Shown: piece after piece, positions 6,888 to 14,873 of the stretch | Layout of the letters: every line of letters begins with the position of its first letter | Numbering within the stretch: the stretch's first letter is position 1 | Source of the DNA: JAGMES01 sp023128035 | GTDB taxonomy: Bacteria > Bacillota > Halanaerobiia > DY22613 | Direction: 5' to 3' | Assembly: GCA_030627905.1 (NCBI GenBank) | Contig: DAOVRZ010000041.1 | Span: 1-41,380, forward strand | Length of the DNA stretch: 41,380 bases | The notes under the pieces: model-generated | Database searches by the model: none | Seen by the model: the letters and a program-made list of their open reading frames with translations, nothing else | Told to the model about the DNA's origin: nothing | Program-made: the position numbers and the translations under genes

Positions 6888-8657
6888 ATGTTAAAATTTA
6901 ATAACAAAGTGATTGTTATTGGCTTAGTTTTAATCTTAGGCTTAATGTTAACCGGATGTGGCCATAAAGCAACAGAATTAGAAGTAGAGAAAAATAACAA
7001 AGGGATATTGAAGGTAGTGATTAATAATTCTAATAGTCCTATGCTTCAATCAGTTTCAGATGATATTACTATTGCTAAGTATAAATTCACTATCAGTAAA
7101 GAAAATGTAACGAAATCTCAGGAAATAGACGCTACTGAAACTGCAGTAATCTTTAATAATTTAGAAGTTGGAAATTGGACAGTAGAAGTAACTGCTGTAG
7201 ATACTTATGGGTATGATTGTTATGGTGGTAATAGTATTGCTACTGTAATGAAAGATGCTACTACAACATCTGCGGTAGAACTGTATCTATTAAAGGGAAA
7301 TCTTACTTTAAGTATAAATATTCCTACTGGTTATACTTCAGGGGAAGCAATTTTACTTAATCATTTCGGTGGAAGTAATGTAACAAAAAGTTTAACAATT
7401 AATGGTGAGGTAGGCTCAGTTACTTTTATCGATCTTCAAGCAGGAACATGGGATATTAAAATCAATTTATCCAATTCTAATGAAACAATTTCAGGAATAG
7501 GAACATTTAATGTTTTACCTGGTAGGGAAAATAGCGGTACAGTTACTTTTAATACTGAAACAGGAGAAATAAATATTGCGATTAATATACATTTAACTCC
7601 TGCTGACCCAACAGGATTAAGTGCTACAGAAAATAACGGGAGTGTTGATTTGAGTTGGACAGCAAATTCTGAAGCAAATATCGCAGGATATCTGATATAT
7701 CGCAGTAAGAATCAATCTGGAATTAAAGATATTCTTAATCAGGATTTAGTTACAGGAACAACCTATAATGATACTACAATAATACCAGGAGAGACATACT
7801 ACTACTGGATAAGAGCTTATAACAATGACGGTTATTCAAGTGATTTTAGTAATTTTACTGAAATTACAATTAGTAATAGTAGTTCTTCTTCAGTTGAAAT
7901 GGTAATCGTTCCATTAGGAACAACATCAGCGGATAATGGAAGTATAACACTTGATCATGATATAAAGATTGGTAAATACGAAGTAACTCATGCAGAGTTT
8001 ATTGAGTTTTTAAATGACGCGGCAGTGTCATCAGACGGTACTTATCAAGGTAAGACAGTAATAAATATAGATAATAGTGATTGTGGAATAGCCCATGATG
8101 GAACTAGCTTTAGTTTTGTAGGTAGTAATATAGCAGCTAATGAAAATTGTCCAGTGATATTCGTAACATGGTATGGAGCAGTAGCATATTGCAATTGGTT
8201 AAGTGAACAGGAAGGATTAATACCAGCTTATGATTTGAATAGTTGGGAATTAATAAGTTCGGATAAATCAAGTTTAGAAGGCTATAGATTACCATCAGAA
8301 AATGAATGGGAGTACGCAGCTCGTGGTGGAGCTAATGGAGATGCAACAACTTATGCTGGTAGCGATACTTTAGATGATGTAGCCTGGACTATAATGAATT
8401 CTTTGGACAATGGTTACTGTAAACCCCATCAAGGAGGACTGAAAGCAGCTAATGAGCTTGGCATATATGATATGAGTGGAAATGTATCTGAGTGGACTAA
8501 TACTCTTGTATATGGTAGTTCCTATGCAATTCGTGGTGGTAGTTGGGGCGGAGGTACTGGTTACTGTGAAGTAGGGGTTCAGTTTTATCGTGATCCATCT
8601 GGTGGGGATTCTAGCAATTCTGTTGGTTTCCGTCTTACAAGAACAAATAAACAATAG
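6888..8657 (+). CDS. Lipoprotein with FN3 and FGE-sulfatase (C-lectin fold) domains
   Basis: 589 aa. A signal peptide ends in the lipobox 'LTGC' (about residue 24), so the protein is predicted to be lipid-anchored at the cell envelope. Residues about 30-230 form a beta-rich region. Residues about 240-325 are a fibronectin type III domain ('DPTGLSATENNGSVDLSWTA'). Residues about 335-589 are an FGE-sulfatase (SUMF1-like) domain with 'KIGKYEVTHAEF', 'VTWYGAVAYCNWLSEQEG', 'YRLPSENEWEYAARGG', 'DMSGNVSEWT', 'AIRGGSW' and the ending 'VGFRLTR'. Enzymatic FGE needs two active-site cysteines; I cannot show them here, and a surface-displayed ligand-binding role is more likely. The C terminus is a candidate DGR variable region. 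ATG 6888 is preceded by AAAGGAG. It is controlled by promoter site 1. Confidence 0.87.
   Translation: MLKFNNKVIVIGLVLILGLMLTGCGHKATELEVEKNNKGILKVVINNSNSPMLQSVSDDITIAKYKFTISKENVTKSQEIDATETAVIFNNLEVGNWTVEVTAVDTYGYDCYGGNSIATVMKDATTTSAVELYLLKGNLTLSINIPTGYTSGEAILLNHFGGSNVTKSLTINGEVGSVTFIDLQAGTWDIKINLSNSNETISGIGTFNVLPGRENSGTVTFNTETGEINIAINIHLTPADPTGLSATENNGSVDLSWTANSEANIAGYLIYRSKNQSGIKDILNQDLVTGTTYNDTTIIPGETYYYWIRAYNNDGYSSDFSNFTEITISNSSSSSVEMVIVPLGTTSADNGSITLDHDIKIGKYEVTHAEFIEFLNDAAVSSDGTYQGKTVINIDNSDCGIAHDGTSFSFVGSNIAANENCPVIFVTWYGAVAYCNWLSEQEGLIPAYDLNSWELISSDKSSLEGYRLPSENEWEYAARGGANGDATTYAGSDTLDDVAWTIMNSLDNGYCKPHQGGLKAANELGIYDMSGNVSEWTNTLVYGSSYAIRGGSWGGGTGYCEVGVQFYRDPSGGDSSNSVGFRLTRTNKQ
8535..8633 (+). 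other. Candidate DGR variable region, adenine-poor
   Basis: This 99-nt stretch encodes the segment from 'GGSW' to 'GFR' of the FGE-sulfatase domain, the place where DGR variable repeats lie in this protein fold. On the coding strand I count 15 A in 99 nt; a control stretch in the same gene (8281-8380) has 31 in 100. Residues at the usual variable positions are mixed (G, G, G, T, G, Y, then E, G, V, Q, F, then S, G, G, D, S) and use G/C-rich codons unlike the gene around them. This fits A-to-N mutagenesis of an Asn-rich template. No template or reverse transcriptase is in the window. Confidence 0.45.
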
Positions 8658-8673
8658 TAGAAGGAACTTAGCT

Positions 8674-8707
8674 AACCAGTTGCTCTTTAGAAGCAACTGG
8701 TTTTTTT
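8674..8707 (+). terminator. Rho-independent terminator after the lipoprotein gene
   Basis: AACCAGTTGC (8674-8683) pairs with GCAACTGGTT (8693-8702), with a 9-nt loop and a run of T to 8707. DGR targets often have a hairpin shortly after the variable region that helps homing, so the structure may have a second role. Confidence 0.88.
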
Positions 8708-8742
8708 AATAAAACAAAAATATGGCACGATTGTGCAGGTAA

Positions 8743-8770
8743 TTTGTTGTTTTTATAGTAATATTATAAT
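8743..8770 (+). promoter_or_regulatory. Possible promoter of the signalling operon
   Basis: TTTGTT at 8743-8748 and TATAAT at 8765-8770 are 16 nt apart. The direct repeats of the two surface-gene promoters are not clearly present, so this operon is probably not driven by the same activator site. Confidence 0.4.
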
Positions 8771-8876
8771 ATGCTTTTTCAAATAAGAAATTGTAAGGTA
8801 TATTTATTAGAAACATAAACGAGTGTTGAAAATAATTATTCATCTTAAATTTTATTTTAGATTAGGAGCTGTAAAG

Positions 8877-11800
8877 ATGAATTCAGTTTTAAGGGATAAA
8901 TCTCCTGAAAAGCTAGGTAAAAGTAAGTTACTAATTTTTATTTTAATTTGCTTATTATTAATTTCTGTTTTATTAATAACTTCAGAAAATCATAAAAAAT
9001 CTATTAAAGACGTACCAGTTGTTGAAAAGGGGGTTTTAGATTTATCAGATTGGGATTTTGCCCGCGATGGAATTGTTAATTTAGAAGGAGAGTGGGAATT
9101 TTATTGGCAGAAATTATTAACACCACAGGATTTTTCTGCAGAACCGTTGCCGCAAAAAGATTTCTTTTTTGTAGTACCTGATATAGTTAATAACTATCAA
9201 GCTGAGGACAAAGAGATAAGTGGGAAGGGATATTTTACTTACCGGGTTATTCTTAAATTGAAGGAAGGTTTTAATAAAAATCTTGCCTTGAAGTTTTCAC
9301 GTACTTCGGGAACAGCTTTAAGGATTTGGATTAATGATAAATTAGTATTAACAGAAGGTAAACCAGGTAAAAACAAAGCAGAAATGATTCCGGGATGGGT
9401 TCCGGAAATTATTAATTTTAAACCTGAAAAGCCAAAGGTAGAAATTGTTGTTCAGGCTTCAAACTATTATCATTATAAAAGTGGGTTAGCGGGTAGTACA
9501 CTGTTGGGGCTAGAAGAACAGATTAGAACTGCAAGAGAAGGAAGAATAGTCTTTGATATGTTATTATTTGGAGCTTTATTAATTATGTCTTTTTATCATT
9601 TAGGGCTGTTTATTTTTCGCCCTAAAGATTCTTCGCCATTATATTTTAGTTTGTTTTGTTTAATAGTTAATATTAGGTTGGCAGTTACTGGAGAAGCTTA
9701 TCTGGTAGAGTTTTTTAACCTTTCTTATGGTGTTATTTATAAGATGTTATTAAGTTATTACTTAGCAGTTCCAGTTTTTTGTTTGTTTATAGCCAGTTTA
9801 TACCCAAGGGAATTTTCTAAAAAAGTATTAACTGGCAGTCAAATTTTAGGAGTTAGTTTTTATCTATTTGTGATATTAGTTCCTACAGAAATTTCTTCTT
9901 TTACATTACCTTATGAACTTATTACATTATTTTTTAGTTGTTACTGCCTATATAGTATAGTTCTAGCTGTAATTAGAGGGAAGGAAGGAGCTTTATTGCT
10001 TTTGATAGGTTTTAGCTTTTTATTTATATTTATAATTAATGATCTACTTTATTCCAGCCGTATAATTAATACCGGTTATTACTTTCATCTGGGTTTATTT
10101 GTTTTTGTATTGTTTCAATCCTTTATTCTTTCAAAGCGATTTATGTCGGCATTTTCCAGAATAGAATTTATGTCGGAACAGTTGAAAGAAAAGAATACTA
10201 CTTTAGTCCAGATGGATAAATTTAAGGATGAATTTATTGCCAGCACTTCTAAAGAGTTTAAACTGCCTTTAAATACGATTATTTCTTCTGCAGAATCTAT
10301 TATCTACAATTATTCTTCTTTTTTACAGGATAGTTTAATTGAAGATTTAGCGGCAATAATTAGTACGGGAAAAGGATTAAATTATATGATTAATAATTTT
10401 ATTGATTATTCGAATATCAAGCAGGGAGATATTGATTTGAATAAAGAGAAGTTGGAAGTTTATGAAATTATAGAATATACAATAAAGTTTTTTAAACCAT
10501 TTGTGGGTAATAAAGATATTAATTTCTATAATAATATTAAGCAAAAAAGTTTTATAGTTAGAGCTGATAAAAGTCGGTTAATTCAGGTGATTTATAATCT
10601 ATTAGATGATGTATGTAGATTTACCGAAAAAGGAATGATATTCTTTTCAGCGGTGAAAAAGGATGATAAAATTGAAATTATATTAGAAATTACAGCAGAT
10701 AATATTCTTTTTAGATATCAAAATGATAATTCTGGATGGAATGATGATAGGAAATTCATATTAGATAAAATTGATATCAAGCAGAATGTAACCATGAAGT
10801 TAATAAAGTTGCAGGGAGGGGAGTTAAAGATAAAAAAGACTGCTAATAAATTACTCTCTATAAGTGTTATTCTACCCAGAGAGGAATATACTGACTTTTA
10901 TGAGTTAGATAAGGATAATGACCAGATAACTACAGCTAATGAGATGGAAAAAGATATAGTTGAGCCTGTAGATAGATCACCTCAGCAGCAAAAGTCTATC
11001 TTAATAATTGGTAATAAATCTAGTAATCTTAGTTCATTAAAGGATCTTTTGATATTGAAAAATTATTCTATACAGATCATAGAGAATAGAAAAAAAGCAG
11101 TAGAGAAATTAAATAATAACGTAGTGATGGTGATTTTAAATTTATTTGCTCTTAATAAATCTGCTCTTGAGCTCTGTAAACAGATTCGCCAGCGGTTTAC
11201 AATTTTTGATTTACCAGTGTTGATGATGGTTTCTCGGAGTAATCCAGAAGATTTAATTAGGGGATTTGAGGTGGGAATTAATGATTTTATTAAGAAACCT
11301 TTTGAGATAAGTGAATTAAAAGCAAGAGTTAGAACTTTAATTACCTTAAAAGAGAGAGTTGAAGAGAGTGTTAAGCGGGAACAAGATTTTCTTCGGGCAC
11401 AGATTAAACCTCATTTTTTATATAATACATTAAATGCAATTGCTTTTTTATGTAAGAATAATCCTAAGCAGGCTAGTGATTTAATTATTGATTTAGCCAG
11501 TTATCTGCGCTATAGCTTTGACTTTGAAAGTTTAAATCAAATTGTATCTATTAAAAAAGAGTTGGAGTTAGTTGATTTTTATGTAAATATTCAGCAGGCT
11601 AGGTTTAAAGACAAAATAAAAGTAAAATATAATATCGAAGAAGGTCTAGTTTTTGGAGTCCCACCGTTAATGTTACAGCCTATTGTTGAAAATGCAATTA
11701 AACATGGTATTTTAAAAAGGGAAATAGGAGGAACTATAGAAATTAATATAAAAAGGAAGGAAGATTATTTTGTAATTAGAGTTGTGGATGATGGAGTAGG

Positions 11801-11996
11801 AATGACAGAAGAAGAGTTGGCTAATTTATTTACAACAAGCGATGATAATAAGCGTAAGAGAGTGGGATTTAAAAATATAAATAAGAGATTAAAGAAGCTT
11901 TATAATGAAGATTTAAGAATAAATAGTACTAAAGGTCAAGGAACTATTGTAGAGTTCAAAATACCTAAAAATAATTTTATAACAAAAAGGAGTTAG
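8877..11996 (+). CDS. 7TMR-DISM sensor kinase with LytS-type catalytic end
   Basis: 1039-aa membrane sensor kinase. One helix (about residues 15-35) leads to a 7TMR-DISM extracellular sugar-binding-like domain (about 40-215), then seven helices (about 220-420). A HisKA-like segment follows in which the phosphorylated His is Lys ('STSKEFKLPLN', K459), then a degenerate HATPase domain and a REC-like domain with Asn where the phospho-Asp belongs (N755; 'FIKKPF' retained). The end is an intact His_kinase/LytS module: 'QIKPHFLYNTLNAI' with H846, 'QPIVENAIKHG', 'VDDGVGM', 'GFKNINKRLK'. Only the last module looks able to phosphorylate a partner, presumably the regulator at 13560. ATG 8877 has AGGAG at 8864-8868; an in-frame GTG at 8823 is unsupported. 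The next gene starts 4 bp later. Confidence 0.87.
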   Translation: MNSVLRDKSPEKLGKSKLLIFILICLLLISVLLITSENHKKSIKDVPVVEKGVLDLSDWDFARDGIVNLEGEWEFYWQKLLTPQDFSAEPLPQKDFFFVVPDIVNNYQAEDKEISGKGYFTYRVILKLKEGFNKNLALKFSRTSGTALRIWINDKLVLTEGKPGKNKAEMIPGWVPEIINFKPEKPKVEIVVQASNYYHYKSGLAGSTLLGLEEQIRTAREGRIVFDMLLFGALLIMSFYHLGLFIFRPKDSSPLYFSLFCLIVNIRLAVTGEAYLVEFFNLSYGVIYKMLLSYYLAVPVFCLFIASLYPREFSKKVLTGSQILGVSFYLFVILVPTEISSFTLPYELITLFFSCYCLYSIVLAVIRGKEGALLLLIGFSFLFIFIINDLLYSSRIINTGYYFHLGLFVFVLFQSFILSKRFMSAFSRIEFMSEQLKEKNTTLVQMDKFKDEFIASTSKEFKLPLNTIISSAESIIYNYSSFLQDSLIEDLAAIISTGKGLNYMINNFIDYSNIKQGDIDLNKEKLEVYEIIEYTIKFFKPFVGNKDINFYNNIKQKSFIVRADKSRLIQVIYNLLDDVCRFTEKGMIFFSAVKKDDKIEIILEITADNILFRYQNDNSGWNDDRKFILDKIDIKQNVTMKLIKLQGGELKIKKTANKLLSISVILPREEYTDFYELDKDNDQITTANEMEKDIVEPVDRSPQQQKSILIIGNKSSNLSSLKDLLILKNYSIQIIENRKKAVEKLNNNVVMVILNLFALNKSALELCKQIRQRFTIFDLPVLMMVSRSNPEDLIRGFEVGINDFIKKPFEISELKARVRTLITLKERVEESVKREQDFLRAQIKPHFLYNTLNAIAFLCKNNPKQASDLIIDLASYLRYSFDFESLNQIVSIKKELELVDFYVNIQQARFKDKIKVKYNIEEGLVFGVPPLMLQPIVENAIKHGILKREIGGTIEINIKRKEDYFVIRVVDDGVGMTEEELANLFTTSDDNKRKRVGFKNINKRLKKLYNEDLRINSTKGQGTIVEFKIPKNNFITKRS

Positions 11997-12000
11997 ACCG

Positions 12001-13515
12001 TTGAAAAAATTCTTTAAAAAATTTCAGTATGTTATTATAGTTTTACTATTTATAACTATGATATTTATTTTTTTTATTAATTACAAAAATACTACAGAAA
12101 TAATCGAAGCTAAGTATAATGGTCGTCAAGAATTGGTAGAAAATAACATTTTAAATACTGTTAATTATATTAATGATGCTTATAAAATTGCTGAAAAACA
12201 GCTAAATCAAGAAATGGAAGAATATTCTCTAATGTTGAAGAATAAATACCGCCATAATCAAGATGTATTGGATTGGAATTTAGAGCAATTAAAAAAAGAA
12301 TTTAATGGTTATAACATTTATATTATAAATCGCGATCTTGAGATTATTAAAACAACATTTGAAAAAGATTTGGGACTTGATTTTAAGAGAAATTCTGGTT
12401 TTTCAAAAATATTAAAGAAACGTTTACAGGGGAATTCATTTGTAGTTGATCGACTGGATATAGGAATAAATACGCCAGAATTAAAGAAATGTAGTTATAT
12501 GCCTACTCCAGATCATAAGTATTTGTTAGAGTTAAGCATTGACATCAAGCAAAAGTATCCTGCCCTCAAAAGTTTAGATATTTTTTCTGAGGCAGTTGAT
12601 ATAACAAAAAAGTATAAAATCGTGGAAGAAATTTCATTTTATAAGATTAATCCGAATACCAAAGCAGTAGGTAAGCTGTGCAATACCAAAAAACCATATA
12701 TTAATACCGATATTTCTGAAGCTGAAAAAAGATTTGTTAGGCAAGCTTTTTTGTCTAATCAACCACAGATAGCTATAGATCAATCAGAAAAATCTGTTTG
12801 TATTTCTAAATACTTTCCGGCTTTAGTTTCTGAACAAAATGTTGAGGACAGATGGTGGAATTCTTACGTTGTTGGTATTAGTTATAATAATCAGATTATG
12901 CTTGAGGAAATAAATAAGCATAGAAGTTTATTTTTAATTAATGCCTTAATTATGGTAGTAGTCTTTGTAGTATTTATTTTAATAGTAATCTACTTATTAA
13001 AAAAGTTTGAGTATATGGCTTATCATGACCAGTTGACAGGACTACCAAATAGGAAATCATTTGTAGAAGCATTTGACAAATTGTTGGCAGCTGCGGAGAA
13101 AAATAATGATAAATTAGCTGTTTTATTTTTAGATATTGATAATTTTAAAGAAGTTAATGATCATTTTGGCCATGATATAGGTGATAAACTACTTGAAGAG
13201 ATAGCCTATAGACTAAAAGATAGTTTACAAGAGAGTGATAATATTTCAAGATTGGGAGGAGATGAGTTTACTGTAGCGGCTACTGAGATTAGTTCTAAAG
13301 AGGACGTTATTAAAGTAGCTGAAAAGGTTATTGATGTATTTAAAAAGCCGTTTATAATAGAAAATAATAAATTTTTTATAAGTGTGAGTGTAGGAATTAG
13401 TATTTATCCTGAAGATGGTAGACAATTAGAAGAACTTATTAAAAAAGCAGATTATGCTATGTATAAAGCAAAGAAACAGCAGAAAAATTATGTCTTATAC
13501 GAAAAAGAGATTTAA
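12001..13515 (+). CDS. Membrane diguanylate cyclase (GGDEF)
   Basis: 504 aa, makes cyclic di-GMP. A helix near residues 8-27 and another near 307-332 flank a periplasmic sensor region of about 280 residues that holds three cysteines and no motif I recognise. The C-terminal GGDEF domain (about 340-504) has 'HDQLTGLPNRKSF', 'LDIDNFKEVNDHFGHDIGD', the intact 'RLGGDEF' signature and 'SVGISIYPEDG...KKADYAMY'. The inhibitory I-site RxxD five residues before GGDEF reads QESD, so product inhibition is probably absent. TTG 12001 is chosen because AAGGAG lies at 11986-11991, 9 nt before it. It lies between the sensor kinase and its response regulator in one operon, tying c-di-GMP production to the same signal. 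Confidence 0.9.
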   Translation: MKKFFKKFQYVIIVLLFITMIFIFFINYKNTTEIIEAKYNGRQELVENNILNTVNYINDAYKIAEKQLNQEMEEYSLMLKNKYRHNQDVLDWNLEQLKKEFNGYNIYIINRDLEIIKTTFEKDLGLDFKRNSGFSKILKKRLQGNSFVVDRLDIGINTPELKKCSYMPTPDHKYLLELSIDIKQKYPALKSLDIFSEAVDITKKYKIVEEISFYKINPNTKAVGKLCNTKKPYINTDISEAEKRFVRQAFLSNQPQIAIDQSEKSVCISKYFPALVSEQNVEDRWWNSYVVGISYNNQIMLEEINKHRSLFLINALIMVVVFVVFILIVIYLLKKFEYMAYHDQLTGLPNRKSFVEAFDKLLAAAEKNNDKLAVLFLDIDNFKEVNDHFGHDIGDKLLEEIAYRLKDSLQESDNISRLGGDEFTVAATEISSKEDVIKVAEKVIDVFKKPFIIENNKFFISVSVGISIYPEDGRQLEELIKKADYAMYKAKKQQKNYVLYEKEI

Positions 13516-13559
13516 GGTGATAAGGTTGTATTTGAAAAGGGTAAGATAGGAGGGGGAGT

Positions 13560-14648
13560 ATGTTAGACACAGTAGTAATTGATGATGAGTTTCATGCTTT
13601 AGAGCGAATGAAAGAGTTTGTAGTTCAAGCGAAAGAATTGAATTTAGTGGGTGGCTATACCCAGGTTCACAGCTTTATAACTGATATTAAAGAAAATAAA
13701 GTAAGTCCTGAGGTATTATTTTTAGATATTGAAATGCCGGGCTGTAATGGGTTACAGTTAGCAGAGAGAGTTTTGGAGATTGATGACAGGATAGATATTA
13801 TTTTTGTTACTGCTTATGAGAGTTATGCTGTCAAAGCCTTTGAGCTAAATGCCCTTGATTATTTATTGAAGCCATTTAATGAAGAGCGGTTCCAGAAGAC
13901 TATGTCCCGTTTGATTGCTAAAAGAAAGGTTGTTAATAATAGAGATTCCAAGTTAAGAGTGTCCTCTTTAGGAAATTTTAGGGTTTTTTATCAAGGCGAA
14001 GAAATAAGATTAGAGTGGCGTACTGCTAAAACCCAAGAGCTTTTTTTATATTTATTGCATCATCAGGGAGATTTTGTGGACAGGGATAAAATTGCTGAGG
14101 TTTTATGGGGCAATAAAGACCCTGAAAAAGCAGTAGATATCTTATATACTACAGTGTATAGCTTGCGAAAGATGTTTAAGAATATGGGGTTTGGGCAGAT
14201 TATCAATAGTAAACAAGGGTTTTATAGCTTGAATATGAAGCAAGTTAACTGGGATGTACTTGAATTTGAAAAACTAGTAGATAAGGTTAAAGAAGATGTT
14301 AAGGTACATATTAATAAGGTAGAAAGGATAATTGATTTATATCAGGAAGAATATCTGATATCTAAAGGTTATCATTGGGCTTATGGTCTTCGTGCTGAGT
14401 TAAAAGAAAAATTTAAAACTTCACTTACTAAAGCGGCTGATTATTATGTAACAGAAAAAGAGTATGAAAAGGTTATAGGGTTATTAAAGCGGGTAATAAA
14501 AGAAGTTTTTCTGGATGTTAGAGCTCATAAGAAGTTGATTGAAATATATAAGCTGCTAGGGGATGAAGTAGCAGCTAGACGGGAATATGAAAAGTTAAAA
14601 GCGAGATTGCAAGAGGAGTTTGGAGTTGAACCGCAGATAGATTTATAG
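13560..14648 (+). CDS. Response regulator with REC, winged-helix and BTAD (SARP-type)
   Basis: 362 aa. Residues 1-120 are a receiver domain with all key residues: the acidic pair in 'VIDDE', the phospho-Asp in 'LFLDIEMPG' and the Lys in 'YLLKPF'. Residues about 135-225 are an OmpR-like winged helix ('RTAKTQELFLYLLHH', 'LYTTVYSLRKMFKNMG'). Residues about 230-362 are a bacterial transcriptional activator domain, ending with the typical 'YEKLKARLQEEFGVEP'. This is the layout of SARP-family activators fused to a receiver. A strong AGGAGGGGG lies before ATG 13560. It follows the kinase and cyclase genes with a 44-bp gap. The 11-bp direct repeats at 6730 and 14742 are its most likely binding sites (inference). 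Confidence 0.9.
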   Translation: MLDTVVIDDEFHALERMKEFVVQAKELNLVGGYTQVHSFITDIKENKVSPEVLFLDIEMPGCNGLQLAERVLEIDDRIDIIFVTAYESYAVKAFELNALDYLLKPFNEERFQKTMSRLIAKRKVVNNRDSKLRVSSLGNFRVFYQGEEIRLEWRTAKTQELFLYLLHHQGDFVDRDKIAEVLWGNKDPEKAVDILYTTVYSLRKMFKNMGFGQIINSKQGFYSLNMKQVNWDVLEFEKLVDKVKEDVKVHINKVERIIDLYQEEYLISKGYHWAYGLRAELKEKFKTSLTKAADYYVTEKEYEKVIGLLKRVIKEVFLDVRAHKKLIEIYKLLGDEVAARREYEKLKARLQEEFGVEPQIDL

Positions 14649-14657
14649 TAACAATTA

Positions 14658-14741
14658 AAATTAGATACTTCAACATTACCAGAAGGTGCTGAAATGGAGC
14701 GGGGAGAACCCACTCCTTATTTTGTAGTTTATTTTTTTTAA
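14658..14741 (+). pseudogene. Tail of a lost DUF11/SdrB-type surface gene
   Basis: The frame reads 'KLDTSTLPEGAEMERGEPTP' and stops at 14741. Its first 36 nt match positions 24891-24926 near the 3' end of the giant surface gene with 2 differences, where the reading is 'KLDTSTLPEGAEV'. The remnant starts right after the response-regulator stop codon and ends 1 nt before the activator repeats. It marks a paralogue that once stood here and was almost wholly deleted. Confidence 0.75.
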
Positions 14742-14776
14742 TTGTTTAGAATCTGTTTAGATTAATATTTTATAAT
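14742..14776 (+). promoter_or_regulatory. Activator-type promoter with 11-bp direct repeats (site 2)
   Basis: TTGTTTAGAAT (14742-14752) and CTGTTTAGATT (14753-14763) are followed after 7 nt by TATAAT (14771-14776). Spacing, repeat and the AATATTT before the -10 box are the same as at 6730-6764, and similarity continues into the leader. It should drive the barrel and giant LRR genes. Confidence 0.75.
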
Positions 14777-14873
14777 AGTACTATAGTACTATGTCGAAAA
14801 TGGGGGGATAATATTGAAAAAACTAAAAAAATATATATTATTGAAACCTGGAATAGGTAAGGGGGAATGCAAT

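Noticed and set aside
8370..8696. Minus-strand 108-codon frame over the lipoprotein 3' end, possibly an accessory DGR gene
   Set aside because: No ribosome site or motif, and it overlaps both a strong terminator and well-conserved FGE-sulfatase codons on the other strand.
8723..8770. A third copy of the 11-bp activator repeats before the kinase operon
   Set aside because: One partial unit (TTGTGCAGG) is present but the second unit and the 7-nt spacing to TATAAT are not.
8823..8876. Upstream GTG start for the sensor kinase, adding 18 residues
   Set aside because: No ribosome site before it, while AGGAG at 8864-8868 fits ATG 8877.
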